Assembly: GCF_000373365.1 (NCBI RefSeq)
Contig: NZ_KB891274.1
Span: 115,568-179,567, forward strand
Direction of reading: 5' to 3'
Source: Parafrankia discariae
GTDB taxonomy: Bacteria > Actinomycetota > Actinomycetes > Frankiales > Frankiaceae
Length of the DNA: 64,000 nucleotides
The translations under genes and the position numbers were made by a program. Of this stretch, positions 1 to 8,983 are shown in pieces; position 1 is the stretch's first letter; each line of letters starts with the position of its first letter. Below the pieces are notes generated by a model. That model ran no database searches. It was not told where the DNA came from and saw nothing but the letters and a program-made list of their open reading frames with translations.

Positions 1-476
1 CCGAGCGAGGAGCTCATCAGCGCCATGGCGGGGATCAGCCGCTTCGCCGGCAGCAGGTCACGCATGATGCTGATGCCCAGCGGGATGATCGCGAGCCCGA
101 GGCCCTGCATCGACCGGCCCACGACCATCGGCACCAGGGTGCTGCTCAGCGCGCAGACCAGGGAGCCGCAGCTGAGCACGAACCCGGAGACGAACAGCAT
201 CCGCCGCTTGCCGTAGAGGTCACCGAGCCGGCCGAACACCGGGTTCGCGACCGACGCGGCCAGCAGGGTGGCGGTGATCGCCCAGGAGGCGTTCGCCGCG
301 TGCGTGTGCAGCAGCGACGGCAGCACCGGGATCAGCGGCACCATCAGGGTCTGCGTCATCGCGACGACGATGCCCACCGCGCCCAGGACGGCGATGATCG
401 CGTTGACGGGCAGTGTGTCGTCCGCGCGGTGGACAGTGGCCGAGCCGCGGTGGCGGGTGTTCTTGATGGAGGCCAT
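1..476 (-). CDS. MFS transporter, N-terminal part (cut by window edge)
   Basis: The first 158 residues of a major facilitator superfamily permease, likely a drug/H+ antiporter of the plasma membrane. Translation from the ATG at 474-476 begins MASIKNTRHRGSATVHRA and continues with a hydrophobic first helix (VNAIIAVLGAVGIVVAMTQT), a second helix (NASWAITATLLAASVAN), the classic MFS loop 2-3 motif GRLGDLYGKRRM and a following helix and GRSMQGLGLAI motif, the order expected of the DHA2/EmrB-type family. The rest lies outside the window. The start is preceded by GGGAGG at a usable distance (484-490 region). The gene follows the giant TIR-caspase-Hsp90 gene on the same strand with a 140-base gap holding its own AT-rich promoter, so co-transcription is not assumed. 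Substrate unknown. Confidence 0.85.
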   Translation of the reverse strand, partial: MASIKNTRHRGSATVHRADDTLPVNAIIAVLGAVGIVVAMTQTLMVPLIPVLPSLLHTHAANASWAITATLLAASVANPVFGRLGDLYGKRRMLFVSGFVLSCGSLVCALSSTLVPMVVGRSMQGLGLAIIPLGISIMRDLLPAKRLIPAMALMSSSL

Positions 477-501
477 GCCTCCTCCCAACATTCGTTGCAC
501 A

Positions 502-517
502 ATACAAATATATGTAT
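502..517. promoter_or_regulatory. Palindromic operator-like site upstream of MFS gene
   Basis: ATACA-AATATA-TGTAT is a perfect inverted repeat with 5-base arms in an AT-rich island (about 500-527) that stands out from the roughly 70 percent GC surroundings. A second overlapping dyad (TATG ... CATA) lies at 511-525. The site is about 26 bases upstream of the exporter start, where a TetR- or PadR-type repressor would bind. No candidate repressor gene is visible next to it, so the regulator is unknown. Confidence 0.45.
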
Positions 518-616
518 CATGCATATGGGGCGAAGGTCAGCACACGGCCAGGCGGCGTCGGTCACACTCCACACAGCGACGCCCGGATCGAGCCCGCCGG
601 ACCCGCGCCCGGTGCG

Positions 617-3600
617 CTAGGGAGCGGCTCGCAGCCCGAGCTCGGCCAGCCTGGCGATGATCTGGTCCGGACGCCGACGAAGGCGGTGTGAGGCCATCAG
701 CACCTCGGCCCACGACACCTGTCGTTCCTGGTAGACGTCGTTCTCATCCCTGAGGAGCTCGGCGAGCGCCCGGTCCGCCCCGTCGATGACCGCCCCCCGG
801 GCGGACGCGACGAGCGGCGACGTCGAGTACCCGAGCTCGGAGAACCTCCCGACGACGCGGTCGGGCGTCCACCGCAGACGGCCCGCCGCCGCGAGCACGT
901 GCGCCATCGGCACCGGGCCTGGCCCGAGCCACGGGCCCGAGCCGTCGAGAGCCGCGCTGAGGAGGAGGCCGTCACGCGCCGACAGATCCGGCGGTGACGC
1001 GATCGGGGGCCTCGTCTCGTCCGGCACGGTGAACCCGAGCTTGGCGAAGCGATGCGCGACCTCGGCCGCCGGCCGCCCGGTGAACTCCGCGACACCGAGA
1101 ACCTGCGCGATCGACAGTGTGTCGCACGCGGCCGGGCTGGCACTGTCGATCTCGGCGCCGTGAAACGCGACGGTCACGAACGCGCGCTCGTCCTGATCGA
1201 GTTCGGAGGTCGGTCCCGCCGCCGTGAAACCCAGCCGGGCATAGCGGGCCCGGACCTCGGCCACGTCGCAGGAGAGGTCACAGGCAGCCGAGTAGACGTA
1301 CGCCAGCGGTACCCGGTCGCCGCGAAGCCACGGTGCCCCGCCGTCGAGATCCCGGCTCAGCAGGATGACGTCGACCGCGTCGACCTCGGTCGGCACCGGG
1401 TGCGGCAGATCCGCGACGGTGAATCCGAGATCGCCCAGGCGATCGGCGATCTCGGCCGGCGAACGGCCGGTCCGGCCGGCCGCCGCGAGGATGTGCCCGG
1501 TGCCGATCTCCCCGTCGGGTAGCCAGGGCGGCTCGCCGTCGAGCTCGCAGCTGAGTAGATCCAGGTCGTCCACGCCGATGGCGACGCGGGGCATCACCTC
1601 GACCTCAAGCCCTGGATCCTCACCGAGACCGGCCAACCACCGGGCGAGGCCGACCGGATCCCGACCGTGTCGCCACGCGGCGGCCAGCAGGGACGCCCGG
1701 CTGGCCCGGGCCCGGCCGCGCGCGCGGGCATCCGGCACGTCGAGGAGATCGATCAGCGTGCGGTCCTCGGCCGCGGTCAGGCGGACATCCGCGACCCAGC
1801 CGGTCTGGTAGCCGAGCTCGGCGAGTCGTCGGCCGACCTCCCGCGGCGACCGCCCGGAGTGGGCCGCCAACGCGATCACCTGCCCGCCGGGAACACCACC
1901 TGGCGGCAGCCAGGGGACCGCCGAGTCGGCCTTGCACGCGAGCAGCGGCGGGTCCGACGGGGTGACGGGCGTCGCGTCCCAACCGTCCGGATCCGCGACG
2001 GGCTCGCCGAGTTCCAGGAACCGCGCCGCTACCTCACAGGGACGACGGCGGATGCGGGCGGCAGCGGCGATCACGTGCGCGACCGCCACTCCGCCGACCG
2101 CACCCAGACCACCGAAGATGTTCCCGTCCAGGCCCGAACTGAAGATTATCGCGTCATCCGTGGTCATCTCGATTCCGGCGAGATCCGGTATCGGGATGGC
2201 GAGGTCGGCCAGCAGTGCTTCTACTTCCGAAGGTTGACCGCCGAGGGACTGAGCGAGCCCAAGAACACCAGGAATACCGACTGGAGCCCGCAACCACCCG
2301 AGAGTGAACCGGTCCCCGCGAATCCGAAGAAGCCGGTCATCGTCAATCTCGGACACGTTCGGGACGACGTAGCCCGCGGCGCGAAGATGCGCCGCGGTCC
2401 GCTCCAGACCCAGGCTCGCCTCGCGCGCCAGCTGATAGACGTCGACCCGGTCGAGCGGTCGTGATGTCGCCCGAAATTTGACCTGCGTTCCCATGCTCGG
2501 AAACAGATCGACCGGACTGCGGCCGTCCCGAACCGGCACACGGATGGTGTCGGCGATCGGAAAGCCCAGATCACGCAACCGCCCCGCACTCTCCAGCGCG
2601 TGGTTGCCGAGATTGCTCAGGAAAACCGCCGGCACGGGCTGCGCCGACAGCGCGCCAGTGGAGTCGCGACCGAATATCACCGCGTCATCAGGCCTGATCC
2701 CGGACCGTTCCAGACACCCGGTCGCCGGCGTCCGATACCCGAACCGGCGAAGCCGCGAACAGACGTCCCCGACACTCCTCCCCGTCTGGATGGCGGCCCG
2801 CACAACATGCGACAGGCCTACCCGGCCACCTGGCAGCGCACCACCGCGACCGTCCAGTGATCTGCTCAGCAGCACCAGGTCCAGCGGGTCGATGGTCATC
2901 GACTGGGTCGGTGCGGGCCGGACCTCGAAACCGAGCTCCCGGTAGCGGTCGCGGACCTCGGTGAACGAGAGCATCAGATGCTGGGTGGCTCTCGCCACCT
3001 GCAAGGGAGTCACATCACCCGCCGAGTAGAACATCGCCTCCTCGCCGTCCAGATCCGCACTGACCAGCTGAAGGTCGATGTCGCCCAACTCGTCGACGGC
3101 CACACCCTTCACACTCGCGACCGAAATCCCCAGACCCGACATCCGGTCGCGGACGCGCTGCGGCGAGGAGCGCAGCATCCCCGCCATGAAGACCACAGTG
3201 GAAAGATCGCCGATCGAATACCCGTAACGTTGTGAACCGTCACCTCGGACGCCCAGGATCACCATGTCACTCGGCAGCGCACGCCCGGAATCGCGCGTTC
3301 GCTCGGGATCCCCGGACCGGCCGACCACCCAGCCCCGCATCCGCGCGAACACGACCGAGTCCGACAGATCGGTGAGGTCGAAAGCCGTATATCGACCCGA
3401 TCTGCCGGCCGGGGCAGGGACTGCCGACGGCAGCAGGTCGTGGTCGAACGCCAGACAGCCAACCTGTTCCACAGGCACAAGGTCGCCGTCCACACGGGTC
3501 CAGGACTCTCCGTCTGCGACCTTGCCCGTCATGACGGCATCGGCCACCAGCGGGAATCCCAGACCGAAGCTGGCAAGCCACCGCCAGGAGACATCAAAGG

Positions 3601-6600
3601 ACGCGGCGGAACGCAGCACGGACAGCTCGCCTGTGAGCACCGCATCGATCGCGGAGCCATCCACGAACCTGCGGATCTCGTTGCGGTCCACGGAGAGCTC
3701 GGGCACCAGCGGTCCGGTCAGGTTGAGAACGACACCAAACGCCGTCCTGCCCACCCAGAGGCCGTCGGCGAGTACCGCCCCGGTGCCGTCACACCACCAG
3801 ACACCGTTGTCAGCCATGACGATCTGAGTGGTTTCCCGACGCAGGGTGCTGGTCAACGGGTGTTCCATCCCGACCGGCGCCGAGTCGGCGAGCCGGCCGG
3901 CGGGCCAGAACTGCCGCGCCACCCCCTCCGTCGCGCGGGTGTCGAACTCGGCCACCCAGAGGATGCGGCGCAGGGTGTCGACACAGGACACCGGCGAGCT
4001 CTGCGGGTCACGGCTCGGATACAGGCGCACGGTGGTGCCGGCGTCCCGGCCCGGCCCGAGGTTGCGGATCCGGAAGAGGTTCCCGGGGCCGGCGATCGTC
4101 ACCCGGAGGCGATCGCCGGGGCGGCCGTCCGGTCCCAGCCGGCACGTCTCCACGTCGATCTCGTCCGCGATCATGAAATAGCTGAGGACCCCCACCCCGA
4201 ACCGGCTGTTCGGGTGGAACTCGACCGGAGGGTCGCAGGCGGCCCAGGCGACCATCTCCTCGACGACCTCCGGCAGGTCGACGGCCCTGGTCCCGGCCTC
4301 CGCGAAGACGTCCGAGAGCTCCCGCAGCCCCATGCCGATCCCGTTGTCGCGGCACTCGATGTAGGGAGCTCCGTCCGGTTCGAAGCCCTGCCTGAAGGTG
4401 ATCTCACCCGCCCAGCCGGACGCCGCTGCGCCCGTCCGTTCCAGGTACTCCTCACGCGCGCGCCGGTACCGGCAGGCGTCCAGCGCATTCTGGTACAGCT
4501 CCCGGACGGCGAGCGCCCGGTTCGCGTAGAGCTGCTCGCCCATCAGCAGCTCCTGGACCTTGTCCTCGGCCAGCCGGAACTGGGCGCCGGCCGCGCTGTA
4601 CACCGCCCGCCCGTTCACCTCTGCCGCGTGGATGCGGTCAGCGGTCGCGTGCGTGGGAAGAGCCGCGAGGGCCGGGGTCTCCGCCGTCGCGCGGTGCGCC
4701 TCGGCGAACAGGGTGTCGAGCGCGGCGACGTGGTGCTCGAGGGCCACCTGAACGGCCTGGTGCCCGCATCGGGCCGCCAAGGCCCGGCTCGAGCGGCCCC
4801 GGTGCTGCCACTCGGCGCGCCGGATCGTCTCCCGCAGCTCGTCCAGCCTGACGGGATCAGCCACCCCGAGGTGCTCGACCAGCACGCTGGGCAGCGCCGC
4901 CGGTTCGAGCGCCATCCGCTGTCCCGCGGCCAGCAGGTATCCGACCAGGCGTTCCCGCAGCGGCATCTCGTCGCCCGTCGCCGGTGCCACCAGCACCAGG
5001 TCCCGCAGCGCACCCGACCGACCGGGTCGGCCGAGGAAGGTGGGAGCGGCGCGCAGCGCGGTCAGCAGCTCCGCGAGCCGGCCCGGCAGGAACACCTCGC
5101 TCGCGACGGTCTCCACGCCCAGGCCGGTGAGCAGGTCGGCGAACGCCGTGCCCGCATAGGACGCCGACCTCGAGATGATCCACTGATGAGCGAGCCACCA
5201 CCCGATCGCCGCCGCCGACTGCTGGTCGCCGCTGCGCCGGGCCCGCTCGGCCCGGCGCCGCAGCCGTGGGTGGAGGCGAAGGAAGGCTTCGAACTCCCCC
5301 CGCTCGACGTCGTCGGTCCACACACTCGGCGAGCCCGGGTGGGCAAGCGCCGCGCGGGCGACCAGGCGGGTCCAGACCGCCTGGTGCAGGAACGGCACGC
5401 TGACCAGCAGGGCCGCCTCGGCCGGAGAGAGCGCGTCCGCCTCCGCCGGCAGGCGGTTCACCAGGAACTCGACCCGCTTGGTCATCCGCGCCGCCAGGCC
5501 CGGGTCATGCCAGGGATCGCCGCGCAGCCGTCCCGCCGCGTCGTCGGATACCCGGCCCAGCCGCCCGATCAGCCGCAGGGTGCTCTCCCGCAGCTCGTCC
5601 CCCGCCCGCGGATCCCCGGCGGCGGCCTCCGCGCTGAGCGTCCAGGCGCTGTGCCGTTCGGCCACCGTCTGCCACGGATGGACGGGCCTGCCGGCCTGCT
5701 GCCCGACCGCGGCGGCGGGAAAGACCGTGAACAGTCGCGGATCGCGCGATGACGCCCGCAGAAGACAGGAGGGCGCGCGGCCCGACGTCCCCCGGCCACG
5801 TCCCGCGCCGCTGCCACTCCCCTGGTCACCGTGACCCAGGCTGGTGGTGAGGGCGGCGCGCAGCTCCTCGAGTCCCGCGGGCAGTGGCCGGTGCGAGGCG
5901 ACGTCGACCATCGCGCGCAGCAGCGACGCCCGTCCAGCGCCGCCGGCCGTTCCGCCCGGCTCCTCCGTCCCGCCCGGCTCGGCGGGCTCACCCGGCCCGG
6001 CAGGCCCGACAGGCCCGAACGGGTCAGACGGGTCGACGTACAGGTAGGCGAGGTCGGTTCCAGCCGGGGTGTCCAGCGGCCCGCCGGCCCAGCCGGCCTC
6101 CGTGACCAGGTCGCGGACGTCGTCGTCGAAGGCCACCGCGGCGTCGACCACGACCAGCACTCGCGCGGCGGCGCTGCGGGACACTGCCTGAGTCCAGTCG
6201 ACCGGTACGCACAGATCCCAGAACGGTTGGTACCCGACGGCCGCGTCGGACGGTACGAGGTAGTCCCGGCGCCCGCTGTGCACGCCGTGCCCGGCGAGTA
6301 CCAGCAGCAGCGTGTCACCGGGCGCGGCGCCGCTGATGAAGGCGTGGATGGCGGATTTCACCGCACTCAGGCCGAGCCGGGACCGATCCTGGATCTCCAC
6401 TCGGTAGCCGACGGCCTCCAGCGCCTCCACGGTGGTGTCGATCGCCTCCGTCACATCGGGAAGCGACGGCAGCCGGTCATCGTCATAGGCCGCGACCCCG
6501 ACCAGCAGCGCACGGAATTCGCCTCCGGCCGCCGCGGGCGCCGGATCCGCGGCTTGGTGCACGAGCCGGCGGGCAGGCACGGCCGAGGTGTCGGCGCGCA

Positions 6601-7183
6601 CCGGCTGACGTCGCCGAGCCGTCGTCGCCGCCGGTTCGGCCGCTCCGGGGAAGAGCGGCGCCACCCGCGGCGGAGGAGCCTGCGGCGGTATGGGCGTCGC
6701 GAGCGGTCCAGGAAACAGCGGCTCGTCCGAGGGCTTCGCGCGGCCCGAGACCGCGCCACGGATGGCGGTCAGCAGCGTGCTGCGCGTCGCCTCCGCCGGT
6801 TGGCCGAACAGGTCGACCGAGACCACCTGACCGAGCAGGCCGGGGCGGTCGCAGTCCTCGACGCGGACGGGCAGCAGTTTGCGCCGGGCACTGTCCGGAT
6901 CTGCGACAACGGCGGCCTGCCACTCGTGCCGACCATAAACCGACTGTAGATAGGCGTCCGAGAGGATCGCGATCGTGCGCGTACCGAATTGCATTCCGTC
7001 CTGCATGGTCGCGGTCCAGTTGGAGCCAGCCACCATGTCCCACGCCTGGACCAGAACCCGAAACCCGGCGTCCTCCAGCTGCCACGCAATCCACTCGGCC
7101 CAGGCGCGATCAGCCTGCGTGTAGGAGACGAAGAAACTCCAGCGGTCGCCCGGAAGCGCCCCGCCGTTCCCCCCATTGTGCAT
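617..7183 (-). CDS. Giant TIR / caspase-like / Hsp90-type ATPase protein with C-terminal wHTH repeats
   Basis: A 2188-residue multidomain protein. Order: a TIR domain (about 15-130) with the FFVSYTQADRAW strand and the candidate NAD-cleaving glutamate E87 in GRHEWQAAV; a Pro/Ala linker; a caspase-like fold (about 222-390) with the catalytic His in LVLAGHGVH (H299) but VVVDAAVAF where a DxC motif is expected; a helical region; a GHKL/Bergerat ATPase (about 885-1055) with ELYQNALDAC, DNGIGMG and RFGVGVLS boxes; then about 14 repeats of roughly 63 residues (about 1305-2188), each containing a (R/S)P.(E/D)(V/I)..R...LG core, resembling the winged-helix units found with bacterial Hsp90-like conflict proteins. 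Likely role, by analogy, is a nucleotide-gated sensor with a TIR effector. Start: I prefer the ATG at 7183 (GGGA upstream; TIR starts soon after) over an upstream in-frame start at 7258. Solitary, divergent from the DUF1214-like gene. Confidence 0.85.
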   Translation of the reverse strand: MHNGGNGGALPGDRWSFFVSYTQADRAWAEWIAWQLEDAGFRVLVQAWDMVAGSNWTATMQDGMQFGTRTIAILSDAYLQSVYGRHEWQAAVVADPDSARRKLLPVRVEDCDRPGLLGQVVSVDLFGQPAEATRSTLLTAIRGAVSGRAKPSDEPLFPGPLATPIPPQAPPPRVAPLFPGAAEPAATTARRRQPVRADTSAVPARRLVHQAADPAPAAAGGEFRALLVGVAAYDDDRLPSLPDVTEAIDTTVEALEAVGYRVEIQDRSRLGLSAVKSAIHAFISGAAPGDTLLLVLAGHGVHSGRRDYLVPSDAAVGYQPFWDLCVPVDWTQAVSRSAAARVLVVVDAAVAFDDDVRDLVTEAGWAGGPLDTPAGTDLAYLYVDPSDPFGPVGPAGPGEPAEPGGTEEPGGTAGGAGRASLLRAMVDVASHRPLPAGLEELRAALTTSLGHGDQGSGSGAGRGRGTSGRAPSCLLRASSRDPRLFTVFPAAAVGQQAGRPVHPWQTVAERHSAWTLSAEAAAGDPRAGDELRESTLRLIGRLGRVSDDAAGRLRGDPWHDPGLAARMTKRVEFLVNRLPAEADALSPAEAALLVSVPFLHQAVWTRLVARAALAHPGSPSVWTDDVERGEFEAFLRLHPRLRRRAERARRSGDQQSAAAIGWWLAHQWIISRSASYAGTAFADLLTGLGVETVASEVFLPGRLAELLTALRAAPTFLGRPGRSGALRDLVLVAPATGDEMPLRERLVGYLLAAGQRMALEPAALPSVLVEHLGVADPVRLDELRETIRRAEWQHRGRSSRALAARCGHQAVQVALEHHVAALDTLFAEAHRATAETPALAALPTHATADRIHAAEVNGRAVYSAAGAQFRLAEDKVQELLMGEQLYANRALAVRELYQNALDACRYRRAREEYLERTGAAASGWAGEITFRQGFEPDGAPYIECRDNGIGMGLRELSDVFAEAGTRAVDLPEVVEEMVAWAACDPPVEFHPNSRFGVGVLSYFMIADEIDVETCRLGPDGRPGDRLRVTIAGPGNLFRIRNLGPGRDAGTTVRLYPSRDPQSSPVSCVDTLRRILWVAEFDTRATEGVARQFWPAGRLADSAPVGMEHPLTSTLRRETTQIVMADNGVWWCDGTGAVLADGLWVGRTAFGVVLNLTGPLVPELSVDRNEIRRFVDGSAIDAVLTGELSVLRSAASFDVSWRWLASFGLGFPLVADAVMTGKVADGESWTRVDGDLVPVEQVGCLAFDHDLLPSAVPAPAGRSGRYTAFDLTDLSDSVVFARMRGWVVGRSGDPERTRDSGRALPSDMVILGVRGDGSQRYGYSIGDLSTVVFMAGMLRSSPQRVRDRMSGLGISVASVKGVAVDELGDIDLQLVSADLDGEEAMFYSAGDVTPLQVARATQHLMLSFTEVRDRYRELGFEVRPAPTQSMTIDPLDLVLLSRSLDGRGGALPGGRVGLSHVVRAAIQTGRSVGDVCSRLRRFGYRTPATGCLERSGIRPDDAVIFGRDSTGALSAQPVPAVFLSNLGNHALESAGRLRDLGFPIADTIRVPVRDGRSPVDLFPSMGTQVKFRATSRPLDRVDVYQLAREASLGLERTAAHLRAAGYVVPNVSEIDDDRLLRIRGDRFTLGWLRAPVGIPGVLGLAQSLGGQPSEVEALLADLAIPIPDLAGIEMTTDDAIIFSSGLDGNIFGGLGAVGGVAVAHVIAAAARIRRRPCEVAARFLELGEPVADPDGWDATPVTPSDPPLLACKADSAVPWLPPGGVPGGQVIALAAHSGRSPREVGRRLAELGYQTGWVADVRLTAAEDRTLIDLLDVPDARARGRARASRASLLAAAWRHGRDPVGLARWLAGLGEDPGLEVEVMPRVAIGVDDLDLLSCELDGEPPWLPDGEIGTGHILAAAGRTGRSPAEIADRLGDLGFTVADLPHPVPTEVDAVDVILLSRDLDGGAPWLRGDRVPLAYVYSAACDLSCDVAEVRARYARLGFTAAGPTSELDQDERAFVTVAFHGAEIDSASPAACDTLSIAQVLGVAEFTGRPAAEVAHRFAKLGFTVPDETRPPIASPPDLSARDGLLLSAALDGSGPWLGPGPVPMAHVLAAAGRLRWTPDRVVGRFSELGYSTSPLVASARGAVIDGADRALAELLRDENDVYQERQVSWAEVLMASHRLRRRPDQIIARLAELGLRAAP

Positions 7184-7582
7184 ATCGCGAATTATCCCAG
7201 GCGGAACCATCCCGGACGAAGGCCGGTCGCACGCCGGCGGCGGCCACAGTCCGGGCATCGACGGCGCCCGCCGTGACCAGCCCGCCCGGCACCAGCCTGA
7301 GCCAGCGGTCGCCGATCAGGATCTGGATCGTCAGGCGGCCGCACGGCGTGAGGACGGACAGCGCCGCGCACCCGACGTCGGCCGCCGTCGCGCCTCAGGG
7401 CGCGCCGTCGACCCGGCGCCTGTCGGGCGTTGCGCCGCCCGCAAATTGATGTCACGATACTGCCACTAAACCCCGGATCGAGCCCGATCGGGACCGCGAA
7501 CCCCGTGGACGTCGACCGGTGGCAGCGTTCCCAGCCGACCCGGTCTTAATCCGGGTACGAACAACCAATAGGAGCCGTCACG
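7184..7582. other. Divergent intergenic region
   Basis: About 400 bases between the giant TIR gene (minus) and the DUF1214-like gene (plus). It must hold both promoters. The plus-strand gene has a clear AGGAG ribosome site at 7570-7574. No convincing -35/-10 pair, repeat or RNA structure was recognised; an alternative upstream start for the TIR gene (7258) would use part of it. Confidence 0.5.
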
Positions 7583-8869
7583 ATGGCACCGGCTGATGCC
7601 CGGGACCCCCGGCCAGTTCTCGCGACGCCCGCGCAGATCCTCGCCGAGGAGACCCTCCTCCAGCTGCTCGACGACCCCGCGCTGAAGAACGTGCGGGCCG
7701 AGCTGCACGCCGAGCTGGCGGCGACACCCCGGGGGCGGACGAAGTCGGGCGCGGCCACCCTCGACGAGGCGCTGTCGCTGTGGACGAACTCGCTCGTCCT
7801 GGCCGAGATCGGAAACTTCCTGCCGACCCCCGCGCAGCTGTGGGGAACGGACGACACGCCGCGTGAATGGCTCGGCCGTACGCTTCCCGGTGTCGGGACC
7901 TCGGGCGACAACCCGGACGCGCTCTATCGCAACGCCTTCTTCGACGGGGACCGGCGCTTCGAGGTCGTCGGCCAGTTCGACCTGGCGCGGCGGCCCGCGC
8001 AGCTCAACATCGAGCTGCACCGGGGAAACAAGGTCAGCCCCCCGCCGATGGATCTCGACAAGTCGGATCTGACGCCGCTGGCCAGCATCACCGACCGCGA
8101 TCTGCGGATCGCCGCCGACGGGTCGTTCCGCATCACCATCGGCCCGGAGCCGGAGAGCCCGGTACATCTGCGGTCGGCGCCGGGCCGGCTGACGCTCGGT
8201 TCCCGCGACATGTTCGCCGACTGGGATCAGCGTCCGGTCCGCATGGAGCTGCGCGCGCTCGACGCCGTGCCGCCCGGCCGCTTCGACCCCGAGGAGATCG
8301 GGAAGGCGGCCCTGCGCGACCTTCCGCCCTACGTCCGTTTCTGGGCGAAGTTCCCGGAGCTCTGGTTCGGCGGCCTCAAGGGCAACAGGATCACCCCGGC
8401 CCAGGGCCGCAACGGCAGCATGGCGGGCTTCATCGCGGCGCTCAGCTGGGACCTCGCCGCGGACCAGGCCATCGTCGTCACCACCGATCCGGTCGGTGCC
8501 GCCTACACGGGCTTCCAGATGATGGACCCCTGGATGCTCAGCGCGAACGGCAAGAAGTCCCAGGTGTCCCTCAACCTGGGCCAGACCGCCCCGAATCCGG
8601 ACGGCACCTTCACCTTCGTGCTGTCCCACGAGGACCCCGGCGTCGCCAACTGGCTCGACACCACCGGTCTCGACGAGGGACTCGGCCTGATCCGGTGGCA
8701 GGCGGCTCCGGTCGGCGCGACGATCGACACGAGCACCCTCGTGCGCGACTTCGAGGTCCTCTCGCTCGCCGAGGTGGACGCGCTGACCGAGCTCCCCCGC
8801 GTCACGCCCGAGCAGCGCGCGGCACAGCTGGCCGCACGGGTCCAGGGTTACAACAACCGGACCCGCTGA
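7583..8869 (+). CDS. DUF1214-like protein
   Basis: A 428-residue soluble protein without signal peptide or membrane segment. The middle (YRNAFFDGDRRFEVVGQF) and the C-terminal half (FRITIGPEPESP, ...DADWxQR-like stretches, FTFVLSHEDPGVANWLDTTG) resemble actinobacterial proteins carrying DUF1214/DUF1254-type folds, often encoded near lipid or steroid catabolism genes. The biochemical function is not established. ATG at 7583 with AGGAG 8 bases upstream. Monocistronic by layout: divergent from the TIR gene and convergent with the F420-type reductase, separated from it by a strong hairpin. Confidence 0.75.
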   Translation: MAPADARDPRPVLATPAQILAEETLLQLLDDPALKNVRAELHAELAATPRGRTKSGAATLDEALSLWTNSLVLAEIGNFLPTPAQLWGTDDTPREWLGRTLPGVGTSGDNPDALYRNAFFDGDRRFEVVGQFDLARRPAQLNIELHRGNKVSPPPMDLDKSDLTPLASITDRDLRIAADGSFRITIGPEPESPVHLRSAPGRLTLGSRDMFADWDQRPVRMELRALDAVPPGRFDPEEIGKAALRDLPPYVRFWAKFPELWFGGLKGNRITPAQGRNGSMAGFIAALSWDLAADQAIVVTTDPVGAAYTGFQMMDPWMLSANGKKSQVSLNLGQTAPNPDGTFTFVLSHEDPGVANWLDTTGLDEGLGLIRWQAAPVGATIDTSTLVRDFEVLSLAEVDALTELPRVTPEQRAAQLAARVQGYNNRTR

Positions 8870-8936
8870 GGCCCGCTGCTCCCGCCGGCCGACGCCGGGG
8901 GCCCGGTCGGGTCCCCGGCCCCGCGCTCCCGCCGGC

Positions 8937-8962
8937 GGGGACCCGCCTCGAGGCGGGGCCCC
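8937..8962. terminator. Bidirectional hairpin terminator
   Basis: GGGGACCCGCCTC / GAGGCGGGGCCCC forms a 13-bp stem with a single mismatch and essentially no loop, centred between the convergent stop codons at 8869 (+) and 8984 (-). No U-tract follows, as usual for actinomycete terminators. Confidence 0.6.
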
Positions 8963-8983
8963 GCGTACGCCCGCCGGACGGTG

